DNA from: Pseudonocardia endophytica
Lineage (GTDB): Bacteria; Actinomycetota; Actinomycetes; Mycobacteriales; Pseudonocardiaceae
Assembly: GCF_004339565.1 (NCBI RefSeq)
Contig: NZ_SMFZ01000001.1
Location: 3,596,001-3,660,000, forward strand
Length of the DNA: 64,000 bases
Direction of reading: 5' to 3'
Every line of letters begins with the position of its first letter. Positions within the stretch are counted from its first letter, which is position 1. Made by a program: the position numbers and the translations under genes. Shown one piece after another: positions 46,384-55,117 of this stretch. The notes beneath the pieces were generated by a model. It ran no database searches. It saw nothing but the letters and a program-made list of their open reading frames with translations, and was not told the DNA's origin.

Positions 46384-47996
46384 GCGCCGCGGACGTGGAC
46401 GCGGTCGTCGTCGGAGCCGGGTTCGGCGGCATCTACATGCTGCACAAGCTGCGCAACGAGCTCGGACTGACCGTGCAGGGTTTCGAGAAGGGCGACGGCG
46501 TCGGCGGCACCTGGTACTTCAACCGCTACCCCGGCGCCAAGTCCGACACCGAGGGCTTCGTCTACCGCTACTCGTTCGACAAGGACCTGCTGCAGGAGTG
46601 GGACTGGTCGACGCGCTATCTCGACCAGCCGGACGTCGAGAAGTACCTCAACCACGTCGTCGACCGGCACGACCTGCGCCGCGACATCGCGCTCGGCACT
46701 GAGGTCACCGGCGCCGCGTTCGACGACGACACAGCACTGTGGACGGTCACGACGAGCGACGGCACGACCCGCACCTGCCGCTACCTGGTCAACGCGCTGG
46801 GGCTGCTGGCGAAGAGCAACGTGCCGGACATCCCCGGCCGCGACTCGTTCGCCGGCCGCCTCGTGCACACGAACGCCTGGCCTGCCGACCTGGACATCAC
46901 CGGCAAGCGCGTCGGCGTGATCGGGACCGGGTCCACCGGGACCCAGTTCATCGTCGCCGCCGCGCGGACGGCGTCGCACCTGACCGTGTTCCAGCGCTCG
47001 CCGCAGTACTCCGTGCCCTCCGGCAACGGGCCCGTCGAACAGTCCGAGGTGGACCGCACGAAGCAGGACTTCGACGGCATCTGGCAGCAGGTCCGCGGGT
47101 CGATCGTCGCGTTCGGGTTCGAGGAGAGCACGGTGCACGCGATGGAGGTGTCCGAGCAGGAACGGCAGCGCGTGTTCCAGGAGAACTGGGACAAGGGCAA
47201 CGGCTTCCGGTTCATGTTCGGCACGTTCTGCGACATCGCCTCCGACCCGGACGCGAACGCCGCGGCGGCCGCGTTCATCCGCTCGAAGATCGCCGAGATC
47301 GTCGACGACCCGGAGACGGCCCGCAAGCTCACCCCGCACGACCTCTACGCCAAGCGCCCGCTGTGCAACGAGGGCTACTACGAGGCCTACAACCAGGACA
47401 ACGTCGAGCTGGTCTCGATCAAGGAGAACCCGATCGACGAGATCGTCCCGGAGGGTGTGCGCACGGCGGACGGCGTGGTCCACGAGCTCGACGTGCTCGT
47501 GTTCGCGACCGGGTTCGACGCCGTCGACGGCAACTACCGCTCGATGGACCTGCGCGGGCGAGGTGGCCGGCACATCGACGACCACTGGACCGACGGCCCG
47601 ACGAGCTACCTGGGCGTCTCCAAGTCCGGGTTCCCGAACATGTTCATGATCCTCGGACCGAACGGGCCGTTCACGAACCTGCCGCCGAGCATCGAGGCGC
47701 AGGTCGACTGGATCGGCGAGCTGGTGCGAACCGCGGAGCGCGACGGTGTCCGGACCGTCGAACCGACGCAGGAGGCCGAGAGCGGCTGGACGCGGACGTG
47801 CCGCGAGATCGCGGACATGACGCTGTTCCCGCAGGCCGACTCGTGGATCTTCGGCGCCAACATTCCCGGCAAGACGAACGCCGTCATGTTCTACATGGCC
47901 GGCCACTCGGCGTACCGGGAGAAGCTCGGCGAGGTCGCGGACGCCGGGTACGAGGGGTTCCGGATGGACCGGGTTCCGGACGCGGTCGGGGGCTGA
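46380..47996 (+). CDS. Baeyer-Villiger monooxygenase
   Basis: 538 residues, the size of cyclohexanone monooxygenase. VVVGAGFGGIYMLHKLRNEL is the FAD loop, FAGRLVHTNAWP the type I Baeyer-Villiger fingerprint FxGxxxHxxxW, GVIGTGSTGTQFI the NADPH loop and VFATGFDAVDGNYRSMDLRG the ATG-F motif before the substrate domain. It inserts oxygen next to a ketone to give an ester or lactone. The ketone range is not readable, though CHMO-like length and motifs favour cyclic or long-chain ketones. Confidence 0.92.
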   Translation: MSAADVDAVVVGAGFGGIYMLHKLRNELGLTVQGFEKGDGVGGTWYFNRYPGAKSDTEGFVYRYSFDKDLLQEWDWSTRYLDQPDVEKYLNHVVDRHDLRRDIALGTEVTGAAFDDDTALWTVTTSDGTTRTCRYLVNALGLLAKSNVPDIPGRDSFAGRLVHTNAWPADLDITGKRVGVIGTGSTGTQFIVAAARTASHLTVFQRSPQYSVPSGNGPVEQSEVDRTKQDFDGIWQQVRGSIVAFGFEESTVHAMEVSEQERQRVFQENWDKGNGFRFMFGTFCDIASDPDANAAAAAFIRSKIAEIVDDPETARKLTPHDLYAKRPLCNEGYYEAYNQDNVELVSIKENPIDEIVPEGVRTADGVVHELDVLVFATGFDAVDGNYRSMDLRGRGGRHIDDHWTDGPTSYLGVSKSGFPNMFMILGPNGPFTNLPPSIEAQVDWIGELVRTAERDGVRTVEPTQEAESGWTRTCREIADMTLFPQADSWIFGANIPGKTNAVMFYMAGHSAYREKLGEVADAGYEGFRMDRVPDAVGG

Positions 47997-48012
47997 CCGC
48001 ATCCGGGGGCAC

Positions 48013-48048
48013 GCTCGGGGCGTGGACAGACTCCGTCCCGCCCCGAGC
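48013..48048. terminator. Hairpin between convergent BVMO and SDR genes
   Basis: A 10-bp perfect stem, GCTCGGGGCG with CGCCCCGAGC, around a 16-nt loop. No T run follows, but its place between two convergent genes fits a bidirectional terminator. Confidence 0.6.
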
Positions 48049-48114
48049 TGCCGGCCGGCTGCGGCACGGTGAACCCGTTCGTCGCGGTCCGCCCGACTCC
48101 GGGACCCGCCCGAC

Positions 48115-48942
48115 CTACCGGCCGCCGTGCGCCCGGACGGCCACGTCGTTCCAGGCCTCCCACTCGGCGAGGCGGGACTCGTAGTCGGCCCTCACGACGC
48201 CGAGCGGCCCGTCCCCGAGGAACGCCCGCAGCGGCGGCTTCTCCGAGTCGACGATCTCGAGCACGGCGGAGGCGGTGGCCGTCGGGTCGCCGGGCCCGCG
48301 CGACACCCGCTCGGCGCGGGACCGGTTCGCGATCTCGCGGACCTCGTCGTAGGCGGGCAGCGGGGTCGCGCGCTTCGCGGACGGGCCCGACCAGTCCGTC
48401 GAGTACGGGCCCGGCTCGATCAGCGTGACGCGCACCCCGAACGTCTCGACCTCCTGGGCCAGCGCCTGGCTGAACCCCTCCAGCGCCCACTTCGAGGCGT
48501 TGTAGATCCCGATGTCGCGGAACGCCGAGACGCCACCGATCGACGACACCTGCAGGATGTGCCCCGACCCCTGCGCGCGCAGGATCGGCAACACCGCCTG
48601 CGTGATCCACAGTGCACCGAACACGTTCGTCTCGAGCTGCGCCCTCGCCTCGTCCTCGGAGACCTCCTCGACCATGCCGAACTGCCCGTAGCCCGCGTTG
48701 TTGACCACCACGTCCAGCCGTCCGAAGTGGTCGGCGGCCTGCGCGACGGCGGCGAAGCCCGCCGCGCGGTCGGTGACGTCGAGCCGCAGCGGCAGGACAG
48801 CGTCGCCGAACCGCGCGCGCAGGTCGTCGAGCGTGCCTGTGTCGCGCGCCGTCGCAGCGACGCGATCACCCCGCTCCAGTGCGGCGACGGCCCACGCCCG
48901 TCCGAAGCCCTTGGACGCGCCGGTGATGAACCAGACCTTCAT
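48115..48942 (-). CDS. Short-chain dehydrogenase/reductase
   Basis: 275 residues, classical SDR: FITGASKGFGRAWAVAALER (TGxxxGxG), NNAGYGQFGMV, then S and YNASKWALEG as the Ser-Tyr-Lys catalytic set. GAGAGGAAG precedes the ATG. Its 145-bp gap to the divergent MmyB-type regulator contains an inverted repeat; this gene pair is common in actinobacteria. It could oxidise alcohols released by the neighbouring esterase, though it is not in that operon. Confidence 0.9.
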   Translation of the reverse strand: MKVWFITGASKGFGRAWAVAALERGDRVAATARDTGTLDDLRARFGDAVLPLRLDVTDRAAGFAAVAQAADHFGRLDVVVNNAGYGQFGMVEEVSEDEARAQLETNVFGALWITQAVLPILRAQGSGHILQVSSIGGVSAFRDIGIYNASKWALEGFSQALAQEVETFGVRVTLIEPGPYSTDWSGPSAKRATPLPAYDEVREIANRSRAERVSRGPGDPTATASAVLEIVDSEKPPLRAFLGDGPLGVVRADYESRLAEWEAWNDVAVRAHGGR

Positions 48943-49024
48943 GGAACTTCCTCTCTCGTTCGACGGTGTCCAGCTCACCACCGGATCCGGCCGTTTCCGG
49001 GCGTGACCGGCGCCCCGTCCGACC

Positions 49025-49044
49025 GGGGGTCCGGCAGTACCCCC
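49025..49044. promoter_or_regulatory. Candidate operator for the MmyB-type regulator
   Basis: GGGGGT, 8 nt and ACCCCC form an inverted repeat between the divergent SDR and regulator genes. Confidence 0.55.
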
Positions 49045-49087
49045 TTCGCGGCCGACGCAGGCCCGGAACCGACCTACGCTGGGTGTC

Positions 49088-49993
49088 ATGGCAGGCAACA
49101 CCGAGTTCCGGGACTTCCTCGCGTCCCGCCGTTCCCGCATCACCCCGGAGCGGGCGGGTCTCGCCGCGAAGCCGGGGACGCGCCGGGTGCCTGGCCTGCG
49201 TCGCGAGGAGGTCGCCGAGCTGGCCGGCCTCAGCGTCGACTACTACGTCCGGCTCGAGCGCGGCCGTGCGACCAACCCGTCGGCGTCCGTGCTCGACGGC
49301 ATCGCCCGCGCGCTGCGGCTCGACGAGGCCGAACGCGCGCACCTGTTCGACCTGGCCGGCGTGACCCCGGACGCGCACCGCGCCCGTCGGAACCCTCCGC
49401 AGCGGCCGCACCCCGGCCTGCTGCGCGTGCTGGACACGATCGAGCACGTCCCGGCGATGATCTTCGGTCGCCGGATGGACGTGCTGGCCGCGAACCGGCT
49501 GGCCCGCGCGCTGATCATCGACTTCGACGCGCTGCCGCTCCGTGACCGCAACATCGCGCGGTTCGTCTTCCTCGACCCGGCCGCGCGCACGCTCTACCCG
49601 GACTGGGCCGCGGTCGCCGAGGACATCGTCTACGGGCTGCGCCTGGACGCCGGTCGGGACCCGCACGACCCGCGGCTGACCGAGCTCGTGGGCGAGCTGA
49701 CCGTCGCCGATCCCGACTTCGGCCGCTGGTGGAGCACGCACGACGTGCGCCGTCGCACCGGCGGGGTCAAGCGCTTCCGGCACCCGATCGTCGGCGCCCT
49801 GACGTTGCACTACGACCGGCTCACCGTCCCCGACGTCACCGACCAGCGGCTGAGCATCTACTCCCCGGAACCGGGCTCCGAGTCGGCCCAGGCGCTGCGC
49901 CTGCTCGGTGACTGGACGGCGGCGGACCCGGCCCCGCAGGCGCCCGGACCTGGACACACCGTCCCCGACGGGTCTTCAATCACGGAGGTATGA
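49088..49993 (+). CDS. XRE-type regulator with MmyB ligand domain
   Basis: 301 residues. The N-terminal helix-turn-helix includes PGLRREEVAELAGLSVDYYV and RLERGRATNPSASVLDGIAR (about 36-80); the C-terminal MmyB-type domain (about 110-270) includes DTIEHVPAMIFGRRMDVLAA and the closing LTLHYDRLTVPDVTDQRLSI. MmyB domains bind fatty-acid-like ligands. TACGCT 7 nt before the ATG suggests a leaderless transcript. It overlaps the AraC gene by 4 bp. Confidence 0.9.
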   Translation: MAGNTEFRDFLASRRSRITPERAGLAAKPGTRRVPGLRREEVAELAGLSVDYYVRLERGRATNPSASVLDGIARALRLDEAERAHLFDLAGVTPDAHRARRNPPQRPHPGLLRVLDTIEHVPAMIFGRRMDVLAANRLARALIIDFDALPLRDRNIARFVFLDPAARTLYPDWAAVAEDIVYGLRLDAGRDPHDPRLTELVGELTVADPDFGRWWSTHDVRRRTGGVKRFRHPIVGALTLHYDRLTVPDVTDQRLSIYSPEPGSESAQALRLLGDWTAADPAPQAPGPGHTVPDGSSITEV

Positions 49994-50934
49994 GCGCCCA
50001 CGTCGAGTGGTCGACGCGCTCGGTCGACGAGACCGACGCGTTCGACTACTGGCGCGACATGATCTGCGACGCGTTCGTGCAGCTCTCCGCCCGTCCGCGC
50101 TCGCCGGAGCCGTTCAGCGGGCACATCGCGCACTCCGACCTCGACACCGTGCAGCTGTCCACGGTGACGGCCGGGCCGCAGCAGGTGGACCGCACGACGT
50201 CGCTGATCGCGCGCAGCCACGAGGAGTTCGTGCTGGCGAGCATCCAGCTCGACGGCCGCGGGGTCGTCCAGCAGTCCGGACGGGACGCCGTGCTGGACGC
50301 CGGCTCGATGGCGTTCTACGACAGCACCCGCCCCTACACGCTCGGCTTCGACGGCCCGTTCCGCCAGCTCGTCGTGCAGGTCCCGAAGCGCGCGCTGACC
50401 ACACGCCTGCTGACCGACGGGACCGCGGTGCCGCTCGGACGGGACGGTCCCGCCCGGCTCGTCTCGGACTTCTTCGTCGGGCTCGCGCGCGGGGCGGGCT
50501 CCGGGGCGGAGATGCAGGCGCTGGCGCCGCACGCGATCGGGCTGCTGGACTTCGCGCTCGGTATCGCCGCCGACGGCGCCCGGCCGAACCAGGCGGCCGT
50601 CTCCCGCCGGGTCCGGGACGCGGTCGCGGCGGCCGCCGACCAGCCGGACGCGAGCGTCGACACCGTCGCCGCGGCCTGCCGGACGTCGCGCCGGACCGTG
50701 TTCCGCGCGCTGTCCGAGGACGGCACGACGTTCACCGAGCTGCTGCGCGCCGAGCGCGTACGCCGGGCCGCGCAGCTGCTGCGCACCCGTCCGGACCTGC
50801 CGGTGGCCGTCGTCGCGGCCCGCAGCGGGTTCGCCGGACCGGCGCAGCTGCACCGGGCGTTCCGCCGCGAGCTCGGGACGACACCGGGCGAGGCACGGAC
50901 TATCACCCCGCCCGGCGCGGACCGTCACCCGTGA
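49990..50934 (+). CDS. AraC-family regulator
   Basis: 314 residues. The N-terminal half is the AraC-binding-like cupin (TRSVDETDAFDYWRDMICDA, LDAGSMAFYDSTRPYTLGFD) and the C-terminal 100 residues are the double helix-turn-helix (VDTVAAACRTSRRTVFRALS, VAVVAARSGFAGPAQLHRAF). The nitrilase gene starts 50 bp downstream, and AraC-type NitR proteins activate nitrilase genes in Rhodococcus, so nitrile sensing is plausible. Coupled to the MmyB-type regulator upstream. Confidence 0.88.
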   Translation: MSAHVEWSTRSVDETDAFDYWRDMICDAFVQLSARPRSPEPFSGHIAHSDLDTVQLSTVTAGPQQVDRTTSLIARSHEEFVLASIQLDGRGVVQQSGRDAVLDAGSMAFYDSTRPYTLGFDGPFRQLVVQVPKRALTTRLLTDGTAVPLGRDGPARLVSDFFVGLARGAGSGAEMQALAPHAIGLLDFALGIAADGARPNQAAVSRRVRDAVAAAADQPDASVDTVAAACRTSRRTVFRALSEDGTTFTELLRAERVRRAAQLLRTRPDLPVAVVAARSGFAGPAQLHRAFRRELGTTPGEARTITPPGADRHP

Positions 50935-50984
50935 TCCGGTGACCACCGCCACCCTCGCCCGAACACGAGAGCAGAGGAGTGGTC

Positions 50985-51974
50985 ATGGGACACGTGGTGC
51001 GCGCGGCCGCCGTGCAGGCCGAGCCGAGGTGGATGGACCTGGACGCCGGCGTGGCGCAGGTCGTCGAGATCATCGGGGACGCGGCGGCGCGCGGTGTGCA
51101 GCTCGTCGCGTTCCCGGAGACGTTCCTGCCCGGCTACCCGTGGTGGATCTGGCTGGACTCCCCGGCCATGGGCATGCAGTTCGTGCCCGGCTACGCGGAG
51201 AACTCGATGACCCGCGACGGCGAGCACATGCAGCGGATCGCGCGGGCGGCCGGTGAGCACCGGGTGCACGTCGTGCTCGGGTTCAGCGAGCGCGCGGGCG
51301 GCAGCCTCTACATGGCGCAGGCGTTCATCTCCGACGACGGCCGCGTCGTCAGCGTGCGGCGCAAGCTCAAGCCCACCCACGTGGAGCGCTCCGTGTTCGG
51401 CGAGGGCGACGGCAGCGACCTGCAGGTCCACGACACCTCACTGGGCCGCGTGGGTGCGCTGAACTGCTGGGAGCACCTGCAACCGCTCACCAAGTACGCG
51501 ATGTTCAGCCAGAACGAGCAGATCCACGTCGGGTCGTGGCCGAGCTTCTCGGTCTACCGCGGCGCCGCGACCGCGCTCGGCCCCGAGGTCAACAACGCGG
51601 CCAGCCTCATCTACGCGGTGGAGGGGCAGACGTTCGTCGTCGCCCCGTGCGCCACGGTCGGGCAGGCCGCGCACGACCTGTTCTGCGACACCGACGTGAA
51701 GCGCCAGCTCCTGCTCCAGGGCGGCGGCTTCGCCCGGATCTACGGGCCGGAGGGCAGCCCGCTCGGCGAGAACCTGCCGGAGACCGAGGAGGGGCTCGTC
51801 GTCGCCGACCTGGACTTCTCGATGATCGCGATCGCGAAGTCGGCGGCCGACCCGGTCGGGCACTACTCGCGCCCGGACGTGATGCGGCTGCTGATCAACC
51901 GGGCGCCGAACCCGGCCGTCGTGGAGCGGGAGGTTCCGGCGCCCGCGTTCGTGGACGCCGACGAGGTCGGCTGA
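50985..51974 (+). CDS. Nitrilase
   Basis: 329 residues with the full catalytic set: FPETFLPGYPWWIW (Glu), RRKLKPTHVERSVFGEGDG (Lys) and GALNCWEHLQPL (Cys, about 160). The CWEH form and length are those of true nitrilases rather than amidases or cyanide hydratases. It converts a nitrile to the carboxylic acid and ammonia. GAGGAG sits 6 nt before the ATG; a GTG six bases upstream is less likely. Confidence 0.92.
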   Translation: MGHVVRAAAVQAEPRWMDLDAGVAQVVEIIGDAAARGVQLVAFPETFLPGYPWWIWLDSPAMGMQFVPGYAENSMTRDGEHMQRIARAAGEHRVHVVLGFSERAGGSLYMAQAFISDDGRVVSVRRKLKPTHVERSVFGEGDGSDLQVHDTSLGRVGALNCWEHLQPLTKYAMFSQNEQIHVGSWPSFSVYRGAATALGPEVNNAASLIYAVEGQTFVVAPCATVGQAAHDLFCDTDVKRQLLLQGGGFARIYGPEGSPLGENLPETEEGLVVADLDFSMIAIAKSAADPVGHYSRPDVMRLLINRAPNPAVVEREVPAPAFVDADEVG

Positions 51975-52012
51975 CACCTCCCCCGGCGCGCAGCGGATTA
52001 GATTCATCGTCC

Positions 52013-53218
52013 ATGGCTGCCGTCGACTCCCGCGCCGAGCCTGAGACCCGGACACCGGGCGTGCTCTGGATCTGCGTCCTCGCGCTGCTCACCGCCGTCG
52101 CCCCGCTCGCCACCGACATGTACCTCCCGGCGCTGCCGGAGCTGGCGGCCGACCTCGGCACGACGGCGTCGGCGGTGCAGCTGTCGCTCACCGCGTTCCT
52201 CGTCGGGCTAGCCGTCGGACAGCTGGTGATCGGTCCACTCTCCGACGGGTGGGGCCGGCGGCGGCTGCTGCTCGCCGGGACCGTGCTGTGCCTGCTCGCC
52301 GGCGTCGGCGCCGCCCTGGCTCCGACGATCGCGGTGCTCGTCGTGGCCCGGTTCCTGCAGGGGTTCGGCGGCGCGGCCGGGATCGTGCTGAGCCGGGCCG
52401 TGATCAGCGACCGGACCACCGGGAACCAGACCGTCCGCCTGTTCTCGGTGATGATGGCGATCAACGGGATCGCCCCGGTGGTCGCCCCGCTGATCGGCGG
52501 CGCGCTGACCGGGATCGTCGGCTGGCGCGGCGTGCTGGGGGCCGTCGCGGGCCTCGCCCTGCTGATGGTCCTGGGCGCGTACTTCGTGGTTCCGGAGACG
52601 CTGCCGGCCGGGAAGCGCACGCCGGGTGGGCTGCGCCGGACCGGACGGCACGTGCTCACGGCGCTGCGACGGCGCCGTTACGTCGGCTACACGTTCGCGT
52701 TCGCGTTCTCGTTCGCGGCGATGTTCGCCTACATCTCCGGCTCGTCGTTCGTCCTGCAGGACACGCTCGGACTCACCACCGGGCAGTACTCGATCGCGTT
52801 CGGCGCGAACGCGACCGCGCTCGTCCTGAGCAGCATCACCAGCGGACGGCTCGTCTCCCGCGTCGCTCCGGAGCGGCTGCTCGCAGCCGGGATCGGGGCG
52901 CTGGTCTTCGTGTCCGCCGCGCTGCTCGTGGTGGTGCTCCTCGGCGCCCCGGTCTGGCCGGTGCTCGTCCTGCTGTTCCTCTCCACCGCGAGCCTCGGCT
53001 TCGTGCTCGGCAACGGTGCGGGACTGGCCACCGCGCAGGTCCGCGACCTGGCCGGGACCGGGTCCGCGCTGCTGGGGGCGCTGCAGTTCGGGCTGGGCGC
53101 GGCCGTCTCGCCGCTGGTCGGCTCCAGCCCGCTCGTGATGGCCGTCGCGATGCTCGTCGCGTCCGGGATCGCCGCGCTGGCGCTGGGCCTGCTCACCCGG
53201 GAGCGCGTTCCGGCATGA
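52013..53218 (+). CDS. Bcr/CflA-type drug efflux MFS transporter
   Basis: 401 residues, 12 membrane segments. VAPLATDMYLPALPELAADL (first helix loop) and GPLSDGWGRRRLLLAG (motif A) are Bcr/CflA signatures, followed by FLQGFGGAAGIVLSRAVISD. It exports antibiotics or dipeptides by proton antiport. TAGATT 8 nt before the ATG points to a nearly leaderless transcript. Separate from the nitrilase by 38 bp. Confidence 0.9.
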   Translation: MAAVDSRAEPETRTPGVLWICVLALLTAVAPLATDMYLPALPELAADLGTTASAVQLSLTAFLVGLAVGQLVIGPLSDGWGRRRLLLAGTVLCLLAGVGAALAPTIAVLVVARFLQGFGGAAGIVLSRAVISDRTTGNQTVRLFSVMMAINGIAPVVAPLIGGALTGIVGWRGVLGAVAGLALLMVLGAYFVVPETLPAGKRTPGGLRRTGRHVLTALRRRRYVGYTFAFAFSFAAMFAYISGSSFVLQDTLGLTTGQYSIAFGANATALVLSSITSGRLVSRVAPERLLAAGIGALVFVSAALLVVVLLGAPVWPVLVLLFLSTASLGFVLGNGAGLATAQVRDLAGTGSALLGALQFGLGAAVSPLVGSSPLVMAVAMLVASGIAALALGLLTRERVPA

Positions 53219-53293
53219 TCGCCGCCGCGACCGACCGGAACGCGACGGCACCCGCATCGGCTTCGACGTCGACGGCCGTCGTCGGGTTCCTGG

Positions 53294-54895
53294 CTACGAC
53301 ACGCAGGGGACCCCGTCGGCCGTGATCGGCGGTCCGGTGTCGGCCGGGGCGGCGTCCGGCGCGTCGTCGCCGGGCGGCTTCGCGGCGTCCGACGGCGCGG
53401 AGGAGCCGTCGGAGGAGGTCGGGCCCGTGTAGTCGCGGCCGAGCACGACGCTCACCCGGCCCGCCGGGAGCGACGGGTCCACCTCCGTCGCCACGCCACC
53501 GAGCGCCTGCGCGACCCGGTCGGCGTCCGCTGCGGTGGCCGCCGTCACGACCGAGGACCGGCGGGACCCGGTGTTCCCGAGCGTGCCCGGCACCATGCCG
53601 TCGTTGTCCAGGCGGTCCTGCACGGCAGCGCCGAGGCCGGTGCGCGACGTCGCGTTCTGGACGTCGACGGTCAGCTGCGACGGTGACGGCGCCGCGGGCG
53701 CGCTCGGGTCGGCCGGGGCGGGTCCGGTGGCCAGGTCGTGGAAGAACCGCTGGACGAGGGCGGGGTCGACCTGGACGGCGTCCCCGTCGGACGGGGTGGA
53801 GAGATCGGAGCGCCCGACCGGCATCGTGCGGAACTCGATCTGCCCGCCGTTGATGCCCTTGACCTGCCCGGCGAACGCGAGCAGGTCCCAGCCGGGGTCG
53901 ACCACGACGAACTGGCCGACGGCGCCGAGCAGATCGCTCAGCTTGGCCGGGTCCGCCAGCGTCCCGGCCGAGAGCACCTGGTGGCTCAGCCCGGCCAGGA
54001 ACGCCTGCTGGCGCACCACGCGGTCGAGGTCGCCGCGCGGGAGGCCGTGGCGTTGCCGGACGAACGCCAGAGCGGGCGCGCCCTCGAGCGTCTGCGGCCC
54101 GGCGGGGAACCTCGCACCCGAGTACGCGTCGTCGACCGGGGCGGACAGGCACACCGGGACGCCACCGACGGCGGTCGTGATGGCCGCGAACCCGGCCAGG
54201 TTGATCTCCGCGTAGTGGTCGATCGACACGCCGGTGAGCTGCCCGATCGTCTCGGCGAGCAGCCTGCGGCCCGCGTCGTCGGACTCGCGGTTCAGGTCCG
54301 GTCCGGTCACACCCTGTGCGGACAGGCGGGCGCGCTCGGCGGCCGCGCCGCTGGCGTACGCGGAGTTGATCTTGTGCTTGCCCTGTCCAGGGATGTTCAC
54401 GTAGGAGTCCCGCGGGATGGACACGGCCGTCGTCGGACGCGACGGGTCGTCCGGCACCCGCAGCAGGATCATCGTGTCGGTGTTCGACTCGCCGTCCGAC
54501 TCGCCGGCGTTCAGCGCGTCCAACACGTTGCGCGGCAACGGGTTGCCGCGGGCGTCCGTGCGGCTGTCCAGCCCGACGAGCAGGATGTCGGTCGCGCCGT
54601 CCGCGGACTTCGGGCCGGCCAGCACGTCGCTCGTGGACAGATTGCCGTTCAGCGCGCTGTAGACCGTCCACGCGTAGCCGGTCACGAGCAGCACGGCGAC
54701 CGAGACGAGCGCCAGCGCGACCCGCCCCACACGGGCGGCCCGCGAACGGGTGCGGACCGGCGGCTCCGACCGGGGTGGCGGCATCGGCCCGGTCCCGTGG
54801 TCCGGGCGGGGGGTCCTCGGCGGCGGCGTCGACGACTCCGGACCGGCTCCACGACGCCGGGGAGTCGAGGGCAGTGGCTCGGTCGGCCCCTGCAT
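53294..54895 (-). CDS. LytR-CpsA-Psr (LCP) cell-wall ligase
   Basis: 533 residues. A Pro/Arg-rich cytosolic N terminus, one membrane helix (about 60-80: ALALVSVAVLLVTGYAW), then the LCP domain with NTDTMILLRV, VSIPRDSYVNIPG and HGLPRGDLDRVVRQQAFLAG carrying the Asp/Arg residues that bind polyprenyl pyrophosphate. A LytR_C domain follows (about 395-485) and an acidic tail. LCP proteins attach arabinogalactan or teichoic-type polymers to peptidoglycan. GGAGGTGGG precedes the chosen ATG; a GTG at 54931 would add 12 residues. Confidence 0.9.
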   Translation of the reverse strand: MQGPTEPLPSTPRRRGAGPESSTPPPRTPRPDHGTGPMPPPRSEPPVRTRSRAARVGRVALALVSVAVLLVTGYAWTVYSALNGNLSTSDVLAGPKSADGATDILLVGLDSRTDARGNPLPRNVLDALNAGESDGESNTDTMILLRVPDDPSRPTTAVSIPRDSYVNIPGQGKHKINSAYASGAAAERARLSAQGVTGPDLNRESDDAGRRLLAETIGQLTGVSIDHYAEINLAGFAAITTAVGGVPVCLSAPVDDAYSGARFPAGPQTLEGAPALAFVRQRHGLPRGDLDRVVRQQAFLAGLSHQVLSAGTLADPAKLSDLLGAVGQFVVVDPGWDLLAFAGQVKGINGGQIEFRTMPVGRSDLSTPSDGDAVQVDPALVQRFFHDLATGPAPADPSAPAAPSPSQLTVDVQNATSRTGLGAAVQDRLDNDGMVPGTLGNTGSRRSSVVTAATAADADRVAQALGGVATEVDPSLPAGRVSVVLGRDYTGPTSSDGSSAPSDAAKPPGDDAPDAAPADTGPPITADGVPCVS

Positions 54896-55075
54896 CCCAC
54901 CTCCGTCTCCGCCCCGTGCCTCGGCCGTCACGGCGCGGAGCGTTCCGCGCCACCACCGACGCTAACCGTGACCACCACGACCGTGTCGTCCGGGCGCCGG
55001 GAGACGGCGTCCGAACAGGACAACGACGCCGAACACCCCTCCGCACGCCCCTGCCGAGTGCATGGACGGCTCCCT

Positions 55076-55101
55076 CAATATTGACTTACTAGTTAATATT
55101 G
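55076..55101 (+). promoter_or_regulatory. Shared TetR-regulon operator, copy 1
   Basis: CAATATT and AATATTG flank a 12-nt core; inside, TTGACT (possible -35) and AGTTAA give the imperfect core palindrome TTGACT-TACT-AGTTAA. The element matches 62312-62336 (reverse strand) at 21 of 25 positions. It lies 16 bp before the quinone oxidoreductase ATG. Confidence 0.65.
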
Positions 55102-55117
55102 TGTCAGTCTCGCGGTC

